Positions 16,370 through 25,108 are shown, counted from the stretch's first letter. The stretch is DNA of 64,000 bases from Occultella glacieicola (GCF_004353825.1 NZ_SMNA01000001.1:372001-436000); one strand, 5' to 3'. Notes: a model not told the origin generated them from the letters alone. A program made the numbers and translations.

Positions 16370-16851
16370 GCGAGCCGTTCGCGCACGTGCGCGACGACAC
16401 CCGGCGCAGCGGCGCTGATCTGGGCGTAGCTGACCTCGAAGTCGCGGCGGTCGCCGTAGTAGGGGTCGGCCACCTCGTCGTCCTCGCGGTCGGCGTCGAA
16501 GCTGCGCAACAGGCGGACCTTCTCCTGCGCGGCGGGGTCCGGGGTGAGCCGGCGCAGGGCGTCGACGTGGCTCTGGTCCAGGGCCAGGATCAGGTCCGCG
16601 TCGGCGAAGTCCGGTGGCGCGAAACGGCGGGCGCGGTGGTCGGTGAGCGTGTGCCCGTTCTCGGTCAGCACGGAGAGGGCTCGGTGGTCCGCGTCCTCAC
16701 CGAGGTGCCAGTCCCCGGTGCCGGCGGAGAACACCCGGACGGCGTCGGTGAGTCCGGCGTCGGCGATCGCGTCCCGGATCACCACCTCGCCGATCGGGGA
16801 GCGGCAGATGTTCCCGGTGCACACGACGGCGATCGTGAAGAGGTCGGCCAT
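16366..16851 (-). CDS. Low-molecular-weight protein tyrosine phosphatase
   Basis: A 161-residue phosphatase. The P-loop VVCTGNICRSP near the N-terminus is the C-x5-R motif with nucleophilic Cys, and the general-acid Asp is in VADPYYGDRRDFE (DPYY) near residue 125. It removes phosphate from tyrosine (and perhaps arginine) residues in the cytoplasm. I chose the ATG at 16851 because it fits the family N-terminus. In-frame ATGs at 16860 and 16902 are possible, and none has a strong ribosome site. It is first in a two-gene operon with the fructosamine-kinase-like gene. Confidence 0.9.
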   Translation of the reverse strand: MADLFTIAVVCTGNICRSPIGEVVIRDAIADAGLTDAVRVFSAGTGDWHLGEDADHRALSVLTENGHTLTDHRARRFAPPDFADADLILALDQSHVDALRRLTPDPAAQEKVRLLRSFDADREDDEVADPYYGDRRDFEVSYAQISAAAPGVVAHVRERLA

Positions 16852-16929
16852 GCCAGCCATTGTGGCCATGGCGGCGACCGACCGCACCCAGGCACGGGCC
16901 ATGGCGACAGGTTGCGCCGACCGACGCCG

Positions 16930-17753
16930 TCAGCCGGGCCGGCCGGGTTGGTCCTGGTCGTGGGCGGCGCGGAGGTCGTCGTAGGCGGCGTCGGCGGCCG
17001 AGGAGAGGTCGGCCTCGCTGGGGATCGCCTCGCGAAGGCCTCGGGGAAGGGTCTCGTCGAGCAGGAAGTCCTGCAGGCGGGTCATCAGCGCTTGCTCGGC
17101 GACGGGACCCGTGAGGTCGAGGAAGTCCAGCACGTACGGGTCGCGGGTGAGCTGTTGGGCGAGCTCGGAGTCCGCGGCCGGCAGGCGGGCCGGGAAGTTC
17201 GACGGCGCCGCCCGGTGCGGGTGTGCAGGCGGTTCATGATCTGGTTCAGCAAGACGTTGCGGGACCAGCCGTGCTCGACTGCGGCCGTGGCGTACCAGTC
17301 CCGCTCGGACGTCTCATCGAGCTTGTCCAGGAGCACGGTGATGTGGCCCCAGGGCAACTGCGCAACAGGCTGTTGCGCGACCTCGTCGGGCCAGGTGTTC
17401 GCGAACGTGCGCATGTAGACGAGGTTGCGCTGGGAGAGGCCGCGCATCTGCGGAAATTCTTCCCGCAGGTCGGTGGAGAGTCGAGCGATGACACGTGTGC
17501 TCCAGCCTTCGACGCCCTGCCTCTCCAGAATCGTCCGGCCGAGCCGCCCGTACAGGCCGACGAGTTCGGTGTTCACCACCCGCTGTGCCCGCCAGCGCGC
17601 CTCGGCGACGGTTCGCTTCAGGTCGTCGAGCAGTCGTGGGTAGTCGTCGGGAAGGTTCTTGTAGTCCACAGGGCAGGAGGCGGTGCAGTCGGGTGCACCG
17701 GTGCCGGCACCCACGCATTGGGGGCGGGAGCGGGTGCCTAGCGTCGTGGCCAT
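16930..17753 (-). pseudogene. DUF1016 (YhcG-type, PDDEXK nuclease family) gene, frameshifted and truncated
   Basis: From 17753 the frame encodes the DUF1016 N-terminal domain: LPDDYPRLLDDLKRTVAEAR, then VNTELVGLYGRLGRTI, RGLSQRNLVYMRTFA and QLPWGHITVLLDKL. After NRLHTRTG (near 17210) the frame is lost. The expected continuation (AAPSNFPARLPAADSELAQQ, then YVLDFLDLTG) is encoded in another frame, consistent with loss of one G in a G-run. That second frame soon leaves homology after TRLQDFLLDETLPRG and ends at 16930 without the PDDEXK nuclease core. The gene is therefore a remnant of an orphan YhcG-like protein, a family often seen beside restriction systems. None is nearby. Confidence 0.8.
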
Positions 17754-18054
17754 GAGAGCCTCACCCTCGCCCATGTTTGCCTCGCCCGGACTGCCCGGCG
17801 GCGCCGCGTCCGCCCTCCTGGCCGCGGCCGCCGAGCAGATCCGCCTCGGCCGGGCCGCTTACGCCGCCGTGCTGCCGGAGCACTGGGAGTCCCCGGCCGC
17901 CCTTGCCTACCGGCGCCGGATCGACGCGCTGACCTCGGCCGCCGACCGGCTCGCCGGGACGCTCGACGGTGCGGCCGCGGCGGCCCGGGTCCACGAGAAC
18001 CAGAGCGCCGCGGTCCGGGCGGCGCTCGCCGGCCCCGCCATGACCCCGCGATGA
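17752..18054 (+). CDS. Small helical WXG100-like protein, 100 aa
   Basis: A 100-residue Ala-rich protein predicted to be two helices around a turn. Its size and the HWESPAALAYRRRIDAL segment, with a Trp near residue 46 and a heptad-like spacing, recall WXG100/ESX substrates, but the exact W-x-G is W-E-S here. It may be a partner or chaperone of the lipase-like protein encoded next, because its stop overlaps the ATG of that gene (ATGA at 18051-18054). ATG 17752 lies 7 bases after TAGCGT with no ribosome site, suggesting a leaderless message. An in-frame ATG at 17773 is an alternative start. Confidence 0.65.
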   Translation: MRASPSPMFASPGLPGGAASALLAAAAEQIRLGRAAYAAVLPEHWESPAALAYRRRIDALTSAADRLAGTLDGAAAAARVHENQSAAVRAALAGPAMTPR

Positions 18055-19613
18055 GCGGCGCTCCCGGGGTGGCGATGGTGCCCGACGGCGCGCCCTCCAG
18101 CGCCGCCGCGAACTCCGCCGCCGCGCAACTCGTCGTCTACGGCACGCCACTGGCCGCGGACCCGGCGGAACTGCGGGACCTGGCCGCCGCCGTCGACCGT
18201 GGTTCGGCGCAGGTGGAGCGCGGCCGGGCCCTGCTCCGGCGGGCTCTGGCGATCCTGCAGGAGACCGCCGTCCTGGACGCCGGCTCCGCCGGGCCGGCGA
18301 TCGCCCGGTGCTGGGAGGTGCTGCTCTCGATCAGTGCGGTCATCTCGGATGCGGACGCGATCGCGGCGGCGCTGCGCGCGGCGGCGACCGACTACGAGCG
18401 GGCCGAGGCGGAGGCGCGAGCGGGGTTCACCCGGGGTCTCACCGTGACGGCGCCGCCTGCCCTGGGACTGCCGTGGGACCCGATCGGTATGTTGCGGCCG
18501 CTGACGATGCTGGGCGTCGCGTTCGCCGGGGCGCTCGCGCGCGGGCAACTGACACCGACCGACGCCCAGTTCGGCGCCGCCCTTGAGTCATGGGCCGGAA
18601 CCCTGACCGGGATGTTGGGCGTGTCCTGGGTTGGCACGGAACGTCCCGACTCCTCGACTGTGGTGCTCGCCGGGCTGCTCGCTCCCGCGCTCACCGTCGG
18701 TCTGACCATCGGTGCCACGGCCCGCGTCCACCAGGTCGACCCACCGGGCGCGGTGCCCACCGGATCGCCCGCCACGTCCACGGGACCGGCGCCGACCGGG
18801 GTCGCCGGGGCTATCGGCAGCCTGTACGGGCTGTATCCCCGCCACGGCGGCCCGGAGGCCGCGATCCGGATCGACCGCGTCGTCGGGCCGGACGGAGCGG
18901 TGTCCTGGCAGGTCCTGGTGCCCGGCACCCAGACCGAACTGGTCCCCGAGCTGGCGCTGCCCGAGCCCGCGTTCGGGCCCCCGCATCCCGGCTGGGCAGT
19001 CTCGATGCCCGCGCCGGGGTTGGTCCTGCGGCAGCCGGACAACCCGATCAACAACCGCGGTAACCCGTTCGACTGGGGCACGAACCTCCAGGCCTTCGCC
19101 GCGATGGACACCGCCGTGGAGGACGGCGTGATCCAGGCCATGGAGCAGGCGGGCATCCCACCGGACGAGCCGGTGCTGCTCGTAGGCCACTCCCAAGGTG
19201 CGATGACGACGATGCGGCTCGCCGAGGACCCGGCGTTCACCGAGCGGTTCGAGGTCCGGTCCGTGATCACCGTCGGCGGGCCGGTGGGCCACATCGACAC
19301 CCCCGGCGACGTGGCGGTGCTCAACATCGAGCACGTCGATGACCTCACGTCGGGGTTGGAGAACACCGCCAACCCGGGCCAGTCCGGCCGGACCACGGTG
19401 ATCCGGGACCTGGCCGCCTCACCCGATCCGGCGGATCGAACGGTGACCTCGGTCGCGCAGGCGCACGACATCCCCGCCTACGTGCGCACCGCGCAGATGA
19501 TCGACGCCTCGACCGACCCGGCCGTGCGCGCCTGGCTCGCGGCCTCGCAGGACGTGCTCGGGGGGCCGTCGGACTCCGCGGCCTCGAGGTACTACCAGAT
19601 CGAGCGGGAGTGA
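18051..19613 (+). CDS. WXG-like N-terminus fused to an alpha/beta-hydrolase (lipase/esterase-like)
   Basis: A 520-residue protein. Residues 1-130 are Ala-rich and helical (PAELRDLAAAVDRGSAQVER and ATDYERAEAEARAGF), like ESX-secreted or WXG-type N-termini. A Pro/Thr/Gly linker follows near 230-250. The C-terminal 270 residues are an alpha/beta-hydrolase with the nucleophile motif LLVGHSQGAMTTMRLA (GHSQG), and a His in VAQAHDIPAY may complete the triad. There is no signal peptide, so export, if any, would rely on a type VII-like route. It overlaps the 100-residue WXG-like gene. I do not know the substrate. Confidence 0.75.
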   Translation: MSGAPGVAMVPDGAPSSAAANSAAAQLVVYGTPLAADPAELRDLAAAVDRGSAQVERGRALLRRALAILQETAVLDAGSAGPAIARCWEVLLSISAVISDADAIAAALRAAATDYERAEAEARAGFTRGLTVTAPPALGLPWDPIGMLRPLTMLGVAFAGALARGQLTPTDAQFGAALESWAGTLTGMLGVSWVGTERPDSSTVVLAGLLAPALTVGLTIGATARVHQVDPPGAVPTGSPATSTGPAPTGVAGAIGSLYGLYPRHGGPEAAIRIDRVVGPDGAVSWQVLVPGTQTELVPELALPEPAFGPPHPGWAVSMPAPGLVLRQPDNPINNRGNPFDWGTNLQAFAAMDTAVEDGVIQAMEQAGIPPDEPVLLVGHSQGAMTTMRLAEDPAFTERFEVRSVITVGGPVGHIDTPGDVAVLNIEHVDDLTSGLENTANPGQSGRTTVIRDLAASPDPADRTVTSVAQAHDIPAYVRTAQMIDASTDPAVRAWLAASQDVLGGPSDSAASRYYQIERE

Positions 19614-19615
19614 CG

Positions 19616-20008
19616 TCAGCGGGTCTGCTTCTTCTTCCCGGAGGGGAGGATGACGCTCAGGATCACCGCGATGATCGAGATCACCAGGGCTGCCAGCACC
19701 GCCGACCAGAACCCGTCGACCGTGAGGCCGTAGTTCGTGAACGAGGTCAGCCACGTGGTGAGCATCAGCATCAGGGCGTTCACGACCAGGTGGAAGAGCC
19801 CGAGGGTCAGGATGTAGAACGGGATCGACAGGACCTGCACGATCGGTTTGACGACCGCGTTCACGAGGGTGAAGACCAACGCGACCACCGCCACCACGAT
19901 CAGGGTGCCGAGCGGCGTGCCGTCGGTGGCCAGTTCCAGCCCGGACAGCCACAACGAGGTCAGCCAGATGGCGATCCCGTTGATGATCACTCTGATGACG
20001 AAGCTCAT
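19616..20008 (-). CDS. Phage-holin-superfamily-IV-like membrane protein (PF04020)
   Basis: A 130-residue protein with four hydrophobic segments: IRVIINGIAIWLTSLWL, LGTLIVVAVVALVFTLVNAV, IPFYILTLGLFHLVVNALML, and FWSAVLAALVISIIAVILSV. The motif NAVVKPIVQVLSIPFYILTLGLF is diagnostic for PF04020, a membrane family widespread in bacteria and named after holins, without proof of lytic function. It ends in KKKQTR. The ATG at 20008 was chosen over the upstream in-frame start because homology begins there, and CAGGAT lies 6 bases upstream. It is convergent with the lipase-like gene, only 2 bases apart. Confidence 0.88.
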   Translation of the reverse strand: MSFVIRVIINGIAIWLTSLWLSGLELATDGTPLGTLIVVAVVALVFTLVNAVVKPIVQVLSIPFYILTLGLFHLVVNALMLMLTTWLTSFTNYGLTVDGFWSAVLAALVISIIAVILSVILPSGKKKQTR

Positions 20009-20109
20009 GCCTCGATCCTGCCATGCGCGCTCGCCGGATGGCAGGTGCGACGTGGCCCCGGCCGTGGGGGATGCGTGCATCCGTTCGCGCGCACGGGCAT
20101 GCTGGGCGA

Positions 20110-21252
20110 ATGGCATCGCGCATCCCCGGACCCCCCGCCTTCGACGCCCCGGCGCCGCCCCCGGAGGCACCGCCGGTGCGACTGCGCAAGGAACTCCTGG
20201 ACCTGCCCGCGCACGTGCCCGGGGCCGTCGGCGCCACGGCAGCCGTGTTCAAGCTCTCCGCCAACGAGCTGCCGTTCCCGCCGCTGCCCGCGGTGATCGC
20301 GGCCATCCACGACGCCGCCGAGGACGTGAACCGCTACCCCCAGGTGTACGGCGCCCGGCTGCTGCGGGCGATCGCGAGCCACCACGGCGTGGTCGAGGAC
20401 CAGGTGCTGATCGGCAACGGGGCGGTCGCGCTCGCCGAACTGCTGATCCGCTCGACGTGCGCACCCGGCGACGAGGTGGTGCACCCGTGGCGGTGCTTCG
20501 AGGCCTACCCGGCCGTGGCCCGGGCGAGTGGGGCGGTCGGCGTGCCGGTGCCCCTGAGTCCGGACGGCAGCCACGACCTGGCCGCGATGGCCGTCGCCGT
20601 CACCGACCGCACCCGGGTGATCGTGGTGGCCACGCCTGCGGACCCCACCGGGGCCTCCCTCACCCACACCGACCTGCTCGCCTTCCTCGAGGTGGTGCCG
20701 AGCGACGTCATGGTGATCCTGGACGAGTCCTACGTCCAGTTCGACCGCACCGCAGATGCGATCGACTCCCGCGCCTTGTTGCCCGTCCACAAGAACGTGG
20801 TGGTGCTGCGGACCTTCTCGAACGCCTACGGCCTGGCCGGCCTGCGGATCGGCTATGCCCTGGCTCGGCGACGACTGGTGCGGGTGCTGCGGCGGGTGTC
20901 CACCCCGTTCGGGGTCAGCGACCTCGGCCAGGTGGCGGCCATGGCTGCCCTCGGGCAGACGGCACTGGTCGAGTCCCGAGTGGCGGAACTGGTCGCCGAG
21001 CGGGACCGGGTCGTGGCGGCGCTGCGTAGCCAGGGCTGGGATGTCGGCGACCCCCAGGGCAACTTCTACTGGCTGCCGCTCGGCGAGCACAGCTCCCTGT
21101 TCGCCAAGGACGCCGTGCAGTCCGGCATCACCGTGCGCCCGTTCCCGGGCGAGGGGGTGCGGATCTCGATCGGCGAGCCCGAGGCGAACGACATCGCACT
21201 CGCCGTCGCGTCCCGGTGGGTGCACCGGCGCACGGGCAGGGGCGACGAGTAG
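20110..21252 (+). CDS. HisC-like class I/II aminotransferase fold protein lacking the PLP lysine
   Basis: A 380-residue protein of the histidinol-phosphate/aromatic aminotransferase family: KLSANELPFPPLPAV near residue 55, NRYPQVYGARLLRAIA, ILDESYVQFDRTADA and the C-terminal VRISIGEPEAN (phosphate/carboxylate Arg). The PLP site is altered. The usual TFSKAxGLAGLR reads TFSNAYGLAGLRIGY, so the Schiff-base lysine is Asn238 (AAC at 20821). The NNPTG motif reads ADPTG, so the PLP-contacting Asn is Asp178. It may be a non-catalytic or repurposed protein, or carry a sequencing error. ATG 20110 lies 6 bases after CATGCT, with no ribosome site. Confidence 0.8.
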   Translation: MASRIPGPPAFDAPAPPPEAPPVRLRKELLDLPAHVPGAVGATAAVFKLSANELPFPPLPAVIAAIHDAAEDVNRYPQVYGARLLRAIASHHGVVEDQVLIGNGAVALAELLIRSTCAPGDEVVHPWRCFEAYPAVARASGAVGVPVPLSPDGSHDLAAMAVAVTDRTRVIVVATPADPTGASLTHTDLLAFLEVVPSDVMVILDESYVQFDRTADAIDSRALLPVHKNVVVLRTFSNAYGLAGLRIGYALARRRLVRVLRRVSTPFGVSDLGQVAAMAALGQTALVESRVAELVAERDRVVAALRSQGWDVGDPQGNFYWLPLGEHSSLFAKDAVQSGITVRPFPGEGVRISIGEPEANDIALAVASRWVHRRTGRGDE

Positions 21253-21304
21253 ACTTCGAGCACGCCCCGACCGGGCACCTCAGGTAGCTCTTCACCGACG
21301 CAGA

Positions 21305-21392
21305 GTTGGAGGTATCCAACAAAAACGACCCCGCGACGTGGTGGATCGTCCGAACCCACAAGTTACGGTCCCGTAGCCTACGCTGGCGTAGG
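21305..21392. promoter_or_regulatory. Two palindromes before the 2-oxoacid dehydrogenase operon
   Basis: GTTGGA-GGTA-TCCAAC (21305-21320) and CCTACG-CTGG-CGTAGG (21377-21392) are both perfect 6+6 inverted repeats with 4-base spacers. They lie in the 190-base leader before the E1alpha gene. They look like operator sites, and no regulator gene is adjacent. TetR- or Lrp-type control of such operons is known in general, but assignment here is inference. Confidence 0.5.
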
Positions 21393-21442
21393 TTGCACGT
21401 CGCGAACCATTGATCCACACATCCACACGAATGGAGTTCGGT

Positions 21443-22594
21443 GTGATTCAGTCCGACATCCACGGGGAGACCCCCCACGTCGGCACACAGGATGACGACC
21501 TCATCCAGTTGCTCACCGTCACCGGCGAGCGCGTGCACCATCAGACGTATTCATCCCGAGTCGCCCACCTCGACACCGAGGCCCTCGAGGGCCTCTACCG
21601 CGACATGGTCCTGGTGCGCCGGTTCGACACCGAGGCCACCGCACTGCAGCGGCACGGCGAGCTCGGACTCTGGCCCCAGTGCCTCGGCCAGGAGGCCGCC
21701 CAGATCGGCTCCGGCCGGGCGCTCGCCGCCCAGGACCACGTGTTCCCCTCCTACCGGGAGCACGGTGTCGGCTGGACCCGCGGCCTGGACCTGCGCAAGG
21801 TCCTGCACCAGTTCCGTGGCGAGGACCACGGCGGCTGGGACCCGGCCGAGCACAACTTCTCCCTCTACACCCTGGTGATCGGCTCGCACGCCCTGCACGC
21901 GACCGGCTTCGCCATGGGCGTGCAGCGCGACGGTGACGTCGGCACCGGTGACCCCGACCGCGACCGCGCCGTGGTCGCCTACTTCGGTGACGGCGCCACC
22001 TCCCAGGGGGACGTGAACGAGGCGCTCGTCTTCGCGGCCGTCAACGACGCCCCGGTGGTCTTCTTCTGCCAGAACAACCACTGGGCGATCTCCGAGCCCA
22101 CCGAGCGGCAGAGCCGGGTCCCCCTGTTTCGCCGGGGCTCCGGGTTCGGCGTGCCGGCCGTGCGCGTGGACGGCAATGACGTGCTGGCCTGCTACGCCGT
22201 GACCCAGGAGGCCCTCGAGCGCGCCCGCAGCGGGGGTGGCCCCACGTTCATCGAGGCCGTCACCTACCGGATGGGGGCGCACACGACCTCCGACGATCCG
22301 ACCCGCTACCGCAGCCGGGCCGAGGAGGACTACTGGCGCACCCGCGACCCGATCGACCGGCTCCGACTGCACCTGGTCGCCGAGGGTACGGCGCCCGAGT
22401 TCTTCACCGCCCTGGACGCCGAGGCCGACGCCTACGGAGAACAGATCCGCGACTACTGCCGGTCCATCCCCAAGGCGGAATCGTCCCGGATGTTCGAGCA
22501 CGTCTACGCCGCCGAGCACACCCTCGTGGAGTCCGAGCGAGCCTGGTTCACCGAGTACGAGGCAGGCTTCGCCACGGAAGGAGCGCAGCGATGA
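21443..22594 (+). CDS. 2-oxoacid (pyruvate or branched-chain) dehydrogenase E1 alpha subunit
   Basis: A protein of about 383 residues, the thiamine-diphosphate-binding subunit that decarboxylates a 2-oxoacid. The ThDP motif begins VVAYFGDGATSQGDVNEALV and ends FFCQNNHWAIS (GDG to NN spacing is right). YRMGAHTTSDDPTRYR is the conserved phosphorylation-loop region of E1alpha. GTG 21443 is preferred because GGAG lies 6 bases upstream. ATG 21431 gives four more residues but has no ribosome site. It overlaps the E1beta gene (ATGA). The two-subunit E1 and the E2 sequence fit either a branched-chain or a pyruvate complex, and I cannot separate them. Confidence 0.92.
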   Translation: MIQSDIHGETPHVGTQDDDLIQLLTVTGERVHHQTYSSRVAHLDTEALEGLYRDMVLVRRFDTEATALQRHGELGLWPQCLGQEAAQIGSGRALAAQDHVFPSYREHGVGWTRGLDLRKVLHQFRGEDHGGWDPAEHNFSLYTLVIGSHALHATGFAMGVQRDGDVGTGDPDRDRAVVAYFGDGATSQGDVNEALVFAAVNDAPVVFFCQNNHWAISEPTERQSRVPLFRRGSGFGVPAVRVDGNDVLACYAVTQEALERARSGGGPTFIEAVTYRMGAHTTSDDPTRYRSRAEEDYWRTRDPIDRLRLHLVAEGTAPEFFTALDAEADAYGEQIRDYCRSIPKAESSRMFEHVYAAEHTLVESERAWFTEYEAGFATEGAQR

Positions 22595-23607
22595 GCGAGA
22601 ACACCGGCACCCAGCGGATCCCGATGGCGAAGGCCATCAACCTCGGGCTGCGCCGCTCCATGGAGCGGGACGACAAGGTCCTGCTCATGGGCGAGGACAT
22701 CGGTCGCCTCGGTGGGGTGTTCCGGGTGACCGATGGCCTGCAGAAGGACTTCGGCACCACCCGGGTGGTCGATACCCCGCTCGCCGAGTCCGGCATCATC
22801 GGCACCGCGATCGGCCTCGCACTCGCCGGCTACCGCCCGGTCTGCGAGATCCAGTTCGACGGCTTCATCTTCCCCGCCTACGACCAGATCACCACCCAGC
22901 TGGCCAAACTGCACTACCGCTCCCGCGGACGCGTCGAGCTGCCGGTCGTCATCCGGGTCCCGTACGGCGGCGGCATCGGGGCCGTGGAACACCACAGCGA
23001 GTCGCCCGAGGCGCTCTTCGCCCACACCGCGGGCCTGCGACTGGTCAGCCCGGCCAACCCGGCGGACGCGTTCACGATGATCCAGCAGGCCATCGCGTCC
23101 CCGGACCCGGTGCTCTTCCTCGAACCGAAGGCCCGGTACTGGGACAAGGCGGACGTGGACGTGACCGCGGCGGACCAGGTCCTCGACCTCGGCGGCGGGA
23201 ACGGACTGCACCGGGCCCGCGTGGTGCGCCCGGGCACCGACCTGACGATCGCCGCGTACGGGCCGACGGTCGCGACCGCGATGGCCGCGGCGACGGTGGC
23301 CGAGCAGGAGGGGCACAGCGTCGAGGTCATCGACCTGCGTTCGATCTCCCCGATCGACTTCGACACGATCGCGGACTCGGTGCGCCGCACCCACCGGTTG
23401 GTGGTGGCGCACGAGGCCCCCGTGTTCTTCGGGGCCGGCGCCGAGATCGCGGCCCGGATCACCGAGCAGTGCTTCTACTCCCTCGAGGCGCCGGTGCTGC
23501 GGGTGGGTGGATTCCACGCGCCGTACCCGGTGGCCAACATCGAGGAGGACTACCTGCCGAACCTGGACCGGGTCCTGCACGCCGTCGACGCCGTTCTGGC
23601 GCACTGA
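22591..23607 (+). CDS. 2-oxoacid dehydrogenase E1 beta subunit
   Basis: A 338-residue partner of E1 alpha in the alpha2-beta2 decarboxylase. It begins with the family pattern RIPMAKAINLGLRRSMERDD, then VLLMGEDIGRLGGVFRVTDG and VVDTPLAESGIIGTAIGLAL, all conserved in transketolase-like E1beta. The C-terminal transketolase domain includes VVAHEAPVFFGAGAEIAARI and the final LPNLDRVLHAVDAVL. Its ATG overlaps the E1alpha stop (ATGA at 22591-22594), ensuring equal synthesis. The E2 gene follows after 32 bases. Confidence 0.94.
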   Translation: MSENTGTQRIPMAKAINLGLRRSMERDDKVLLMGEDIGRLGGVFRVTDGLQKDFGTTRVVDTPLAESGIIGTAIGLALAGYRPVCEIQFDGFIFPAYDQITTQLAKLHYRSRGRVELPVVIRVPYGGGIGAVEHHSESPEALFAHTAGLRLVSPANPADAFTMIQQAIASPDPVLFLEPKARYWDKADVDVTAADQVLDLGGGNGLHRARVVRPGTDLTIAAYGPTVATAMAAATVAEQEGHSVEVIDLRSISPIDFDTIADSVRRTHRLVVAHEAPVFFGAGAEIAARITEQCFYSLEAPVLRVGGFHAPYPVANIEEDYLPNLDRVLHAVDAVLAH

Positions 23608-23639
23608 GCCGCGCGACCGCGCAGAACTGGAGTTCAGCC

Positions 23640-25106
23640 ATGCCGAAATACCTCGAGTTCCGTCTCCCGGACGTGGGGGAGGGCCTGACCGAGGCCGACA
23701 TCGTGGCCTGGAAGGTCGCCGTCGGCGACGTCGTGACGGTGAACCAGGCGCTCGTCGAGATCGAGACGGCCAAGTCGCTCGTGGAGCTGCCGAGCCCGCA
23801 CGCGGGCGTCGTCAGCAGGCTCCTGGTCGAGTCCGGCGCGACCGTCGAGGTGGGCACGCCGATCGTCGTGATCGACACAGATCCCGACGGCGAAGCGGAG
23901 CCCGACGGCGCCTCGCCCGCCGTCGCGAGTGGTTCCGGTGGGTCGGCCGACGGCGATGCCGTCGCCGACGACGAGACGAGCGGCGACGTACTGGTCGGGT
24001 ACGGCACGAAGCACGCGGCGGCGGCCCGCCGCCCCCGCCGGGCCGCCGAGCCGGCGGAGACGCCGACCTCCCAGGCCGCACCCTCCCCCCAGCCGGCACC
24101 CGCACCCGCGGCGCCCACCCCCGCGCCGCCGTCGGGCCCTGCGCCCGTGAGCCGCCCCACGGCCGGGGTGAGCGTGGACGCCGGAGCTGCTGCGCCGTCG
24201 TCGACCGTGCTCGCCAAGCCGCCGGTCCGCAAGCTCGCCAAGGATCTCGGGATCGACCTGAACCGGGTGCCGGGCACGGGCCCCGGCGGCATCATCACCC
24301 GTGGCGACGTGGAGGCCGCGGCCGAGCGGTCCGAACCCGAGCGCCAGGCCAGCTACCCCGCGGACGACCGGCCCTGGCTCGACGGCGGGGTGGTGTCCGC
24401 GGACGGGCGCCAGACCCGGGTGCCGGTGCGCAGTGTGCGGGCCCGGACCGCGGAGGCCATGGTCGCGTCCGCGTTCACGGCGCCGCACGTCACCGTCTTC
24501 CAGACCGTGGACGTGACGAAGACGATGAAGCTCGTGGCCCGCCTGAAGGAGGACCGCGACTTCGCCGACACCAGGGTCACGCCGCTGCTGATCGCGGCGA
24601 AGGCCCTGATCCTCGCGATCCGCAGGCACCCGACGATCAGTGCGGCGTGGGACGACGCGACCCAGGAGATCGTCTACAAGCACTACATCAACCTGGGGAT
24701 AGCCGCGTCCACGCCGCGCGGGCTGGTGGTGCCGAACATCAAGGACGCGCACCGGATGAACCTGCACGAGCTCGCGGTGGCCCTCGGGGACCTCACCGCT
24801 ACGGCCAGGGCCGGGAGGACCACGCCCGCGGCGATGAGCGACGGGACGGTCACCATCACCAACGTCGGGGTCTTCGGGATCGACACCGGCACCCCGATCC
24901 TGAACCCGGGGGAGTCGGCGATCCTGGCGTTCGGGGCCATCAGCGAGCGCCCGTGGGTGCACCACGGCAAGATCAAGCCGCGCTGGGTCACCCAGCTCGC
25001 CCTGTCGATGGACCACCGGCTCATCGACGGCGAGCTCGGGTCCCGGGTCCTGGCGGACACCGCGCGCACGCTGGCGGACCCGGCCCAGGGGCTGATCTGG
25101 GGCTGA
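23640..25106 (+). CDS. Dihydrolipoamide acyltransferase (E2) of the 2-oxoacid dehydrogenase complex
   Basis: A 488-residue core enzyme that moves the acyl group from E1 to CoA. The lipoyl domain (1-78) has the modified Lys in EIETAKSLVE (Lys45). A long Ala/Pro-rich linker spans roughly 85-195, and the E1/E3-binding domain is VRKLAKDLGIDLNRVPGTG near 200-235. The catalytic domain ends with SMDHRLIDGELGSR, with the active-site His and Asp. ATG 23640 has GGAG 8 bases upstream. There is a single lipoyl domain, and the KSLVE motif is common in branched-chain-type E2. No E3 (lipoamide dehydrogenase) gene is in the window. A hairpin terminator follows 0.36 kb later, after an insertion-sequence scar. 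Confidence 0.94.
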   Translation: MPKYLEFRLPDVGEGLTEADIVAWKVAVGDVVTVNQALVEIETAKSLVELPSPHAGVVSRLLVESGATVEVGTPIVVIDTDPDGEAEPDGASPAVASGSGGSADGDAVADDETSGDVLVGYGTKHAAAARRPRRAAEPAETPTSQAAPSPQPAPAPAAPTPAPPSGPAPVSRPTAGVSVDAGAAAPSSTVLAKPPVRKLAKDLGIDLNRVPGTGPGGIITRGDVEAAAERSEPERQASYPADDRPWLDGGVVSADGRQTRVPVRSVRARTAEAMVASAFTAPHVTVFQTVDVTKTMKLVARLKEDRDFADTRVTPLLIAAKALILAIRRHPTISAAWDDATQEIVYKHYINLGIAASTPRGLVVPNIKDAHRMNLHELAVALGDLTATARAGRTTPAAMSDGTVTITNVGVFGIDTGTPILNPGESAILAFGAISERPWVHHGKIKPRWVTQLALSMDHRLIDGELGSRVLADTARTLADPAQGLIWG

Positions 25107-25108
25107 GC

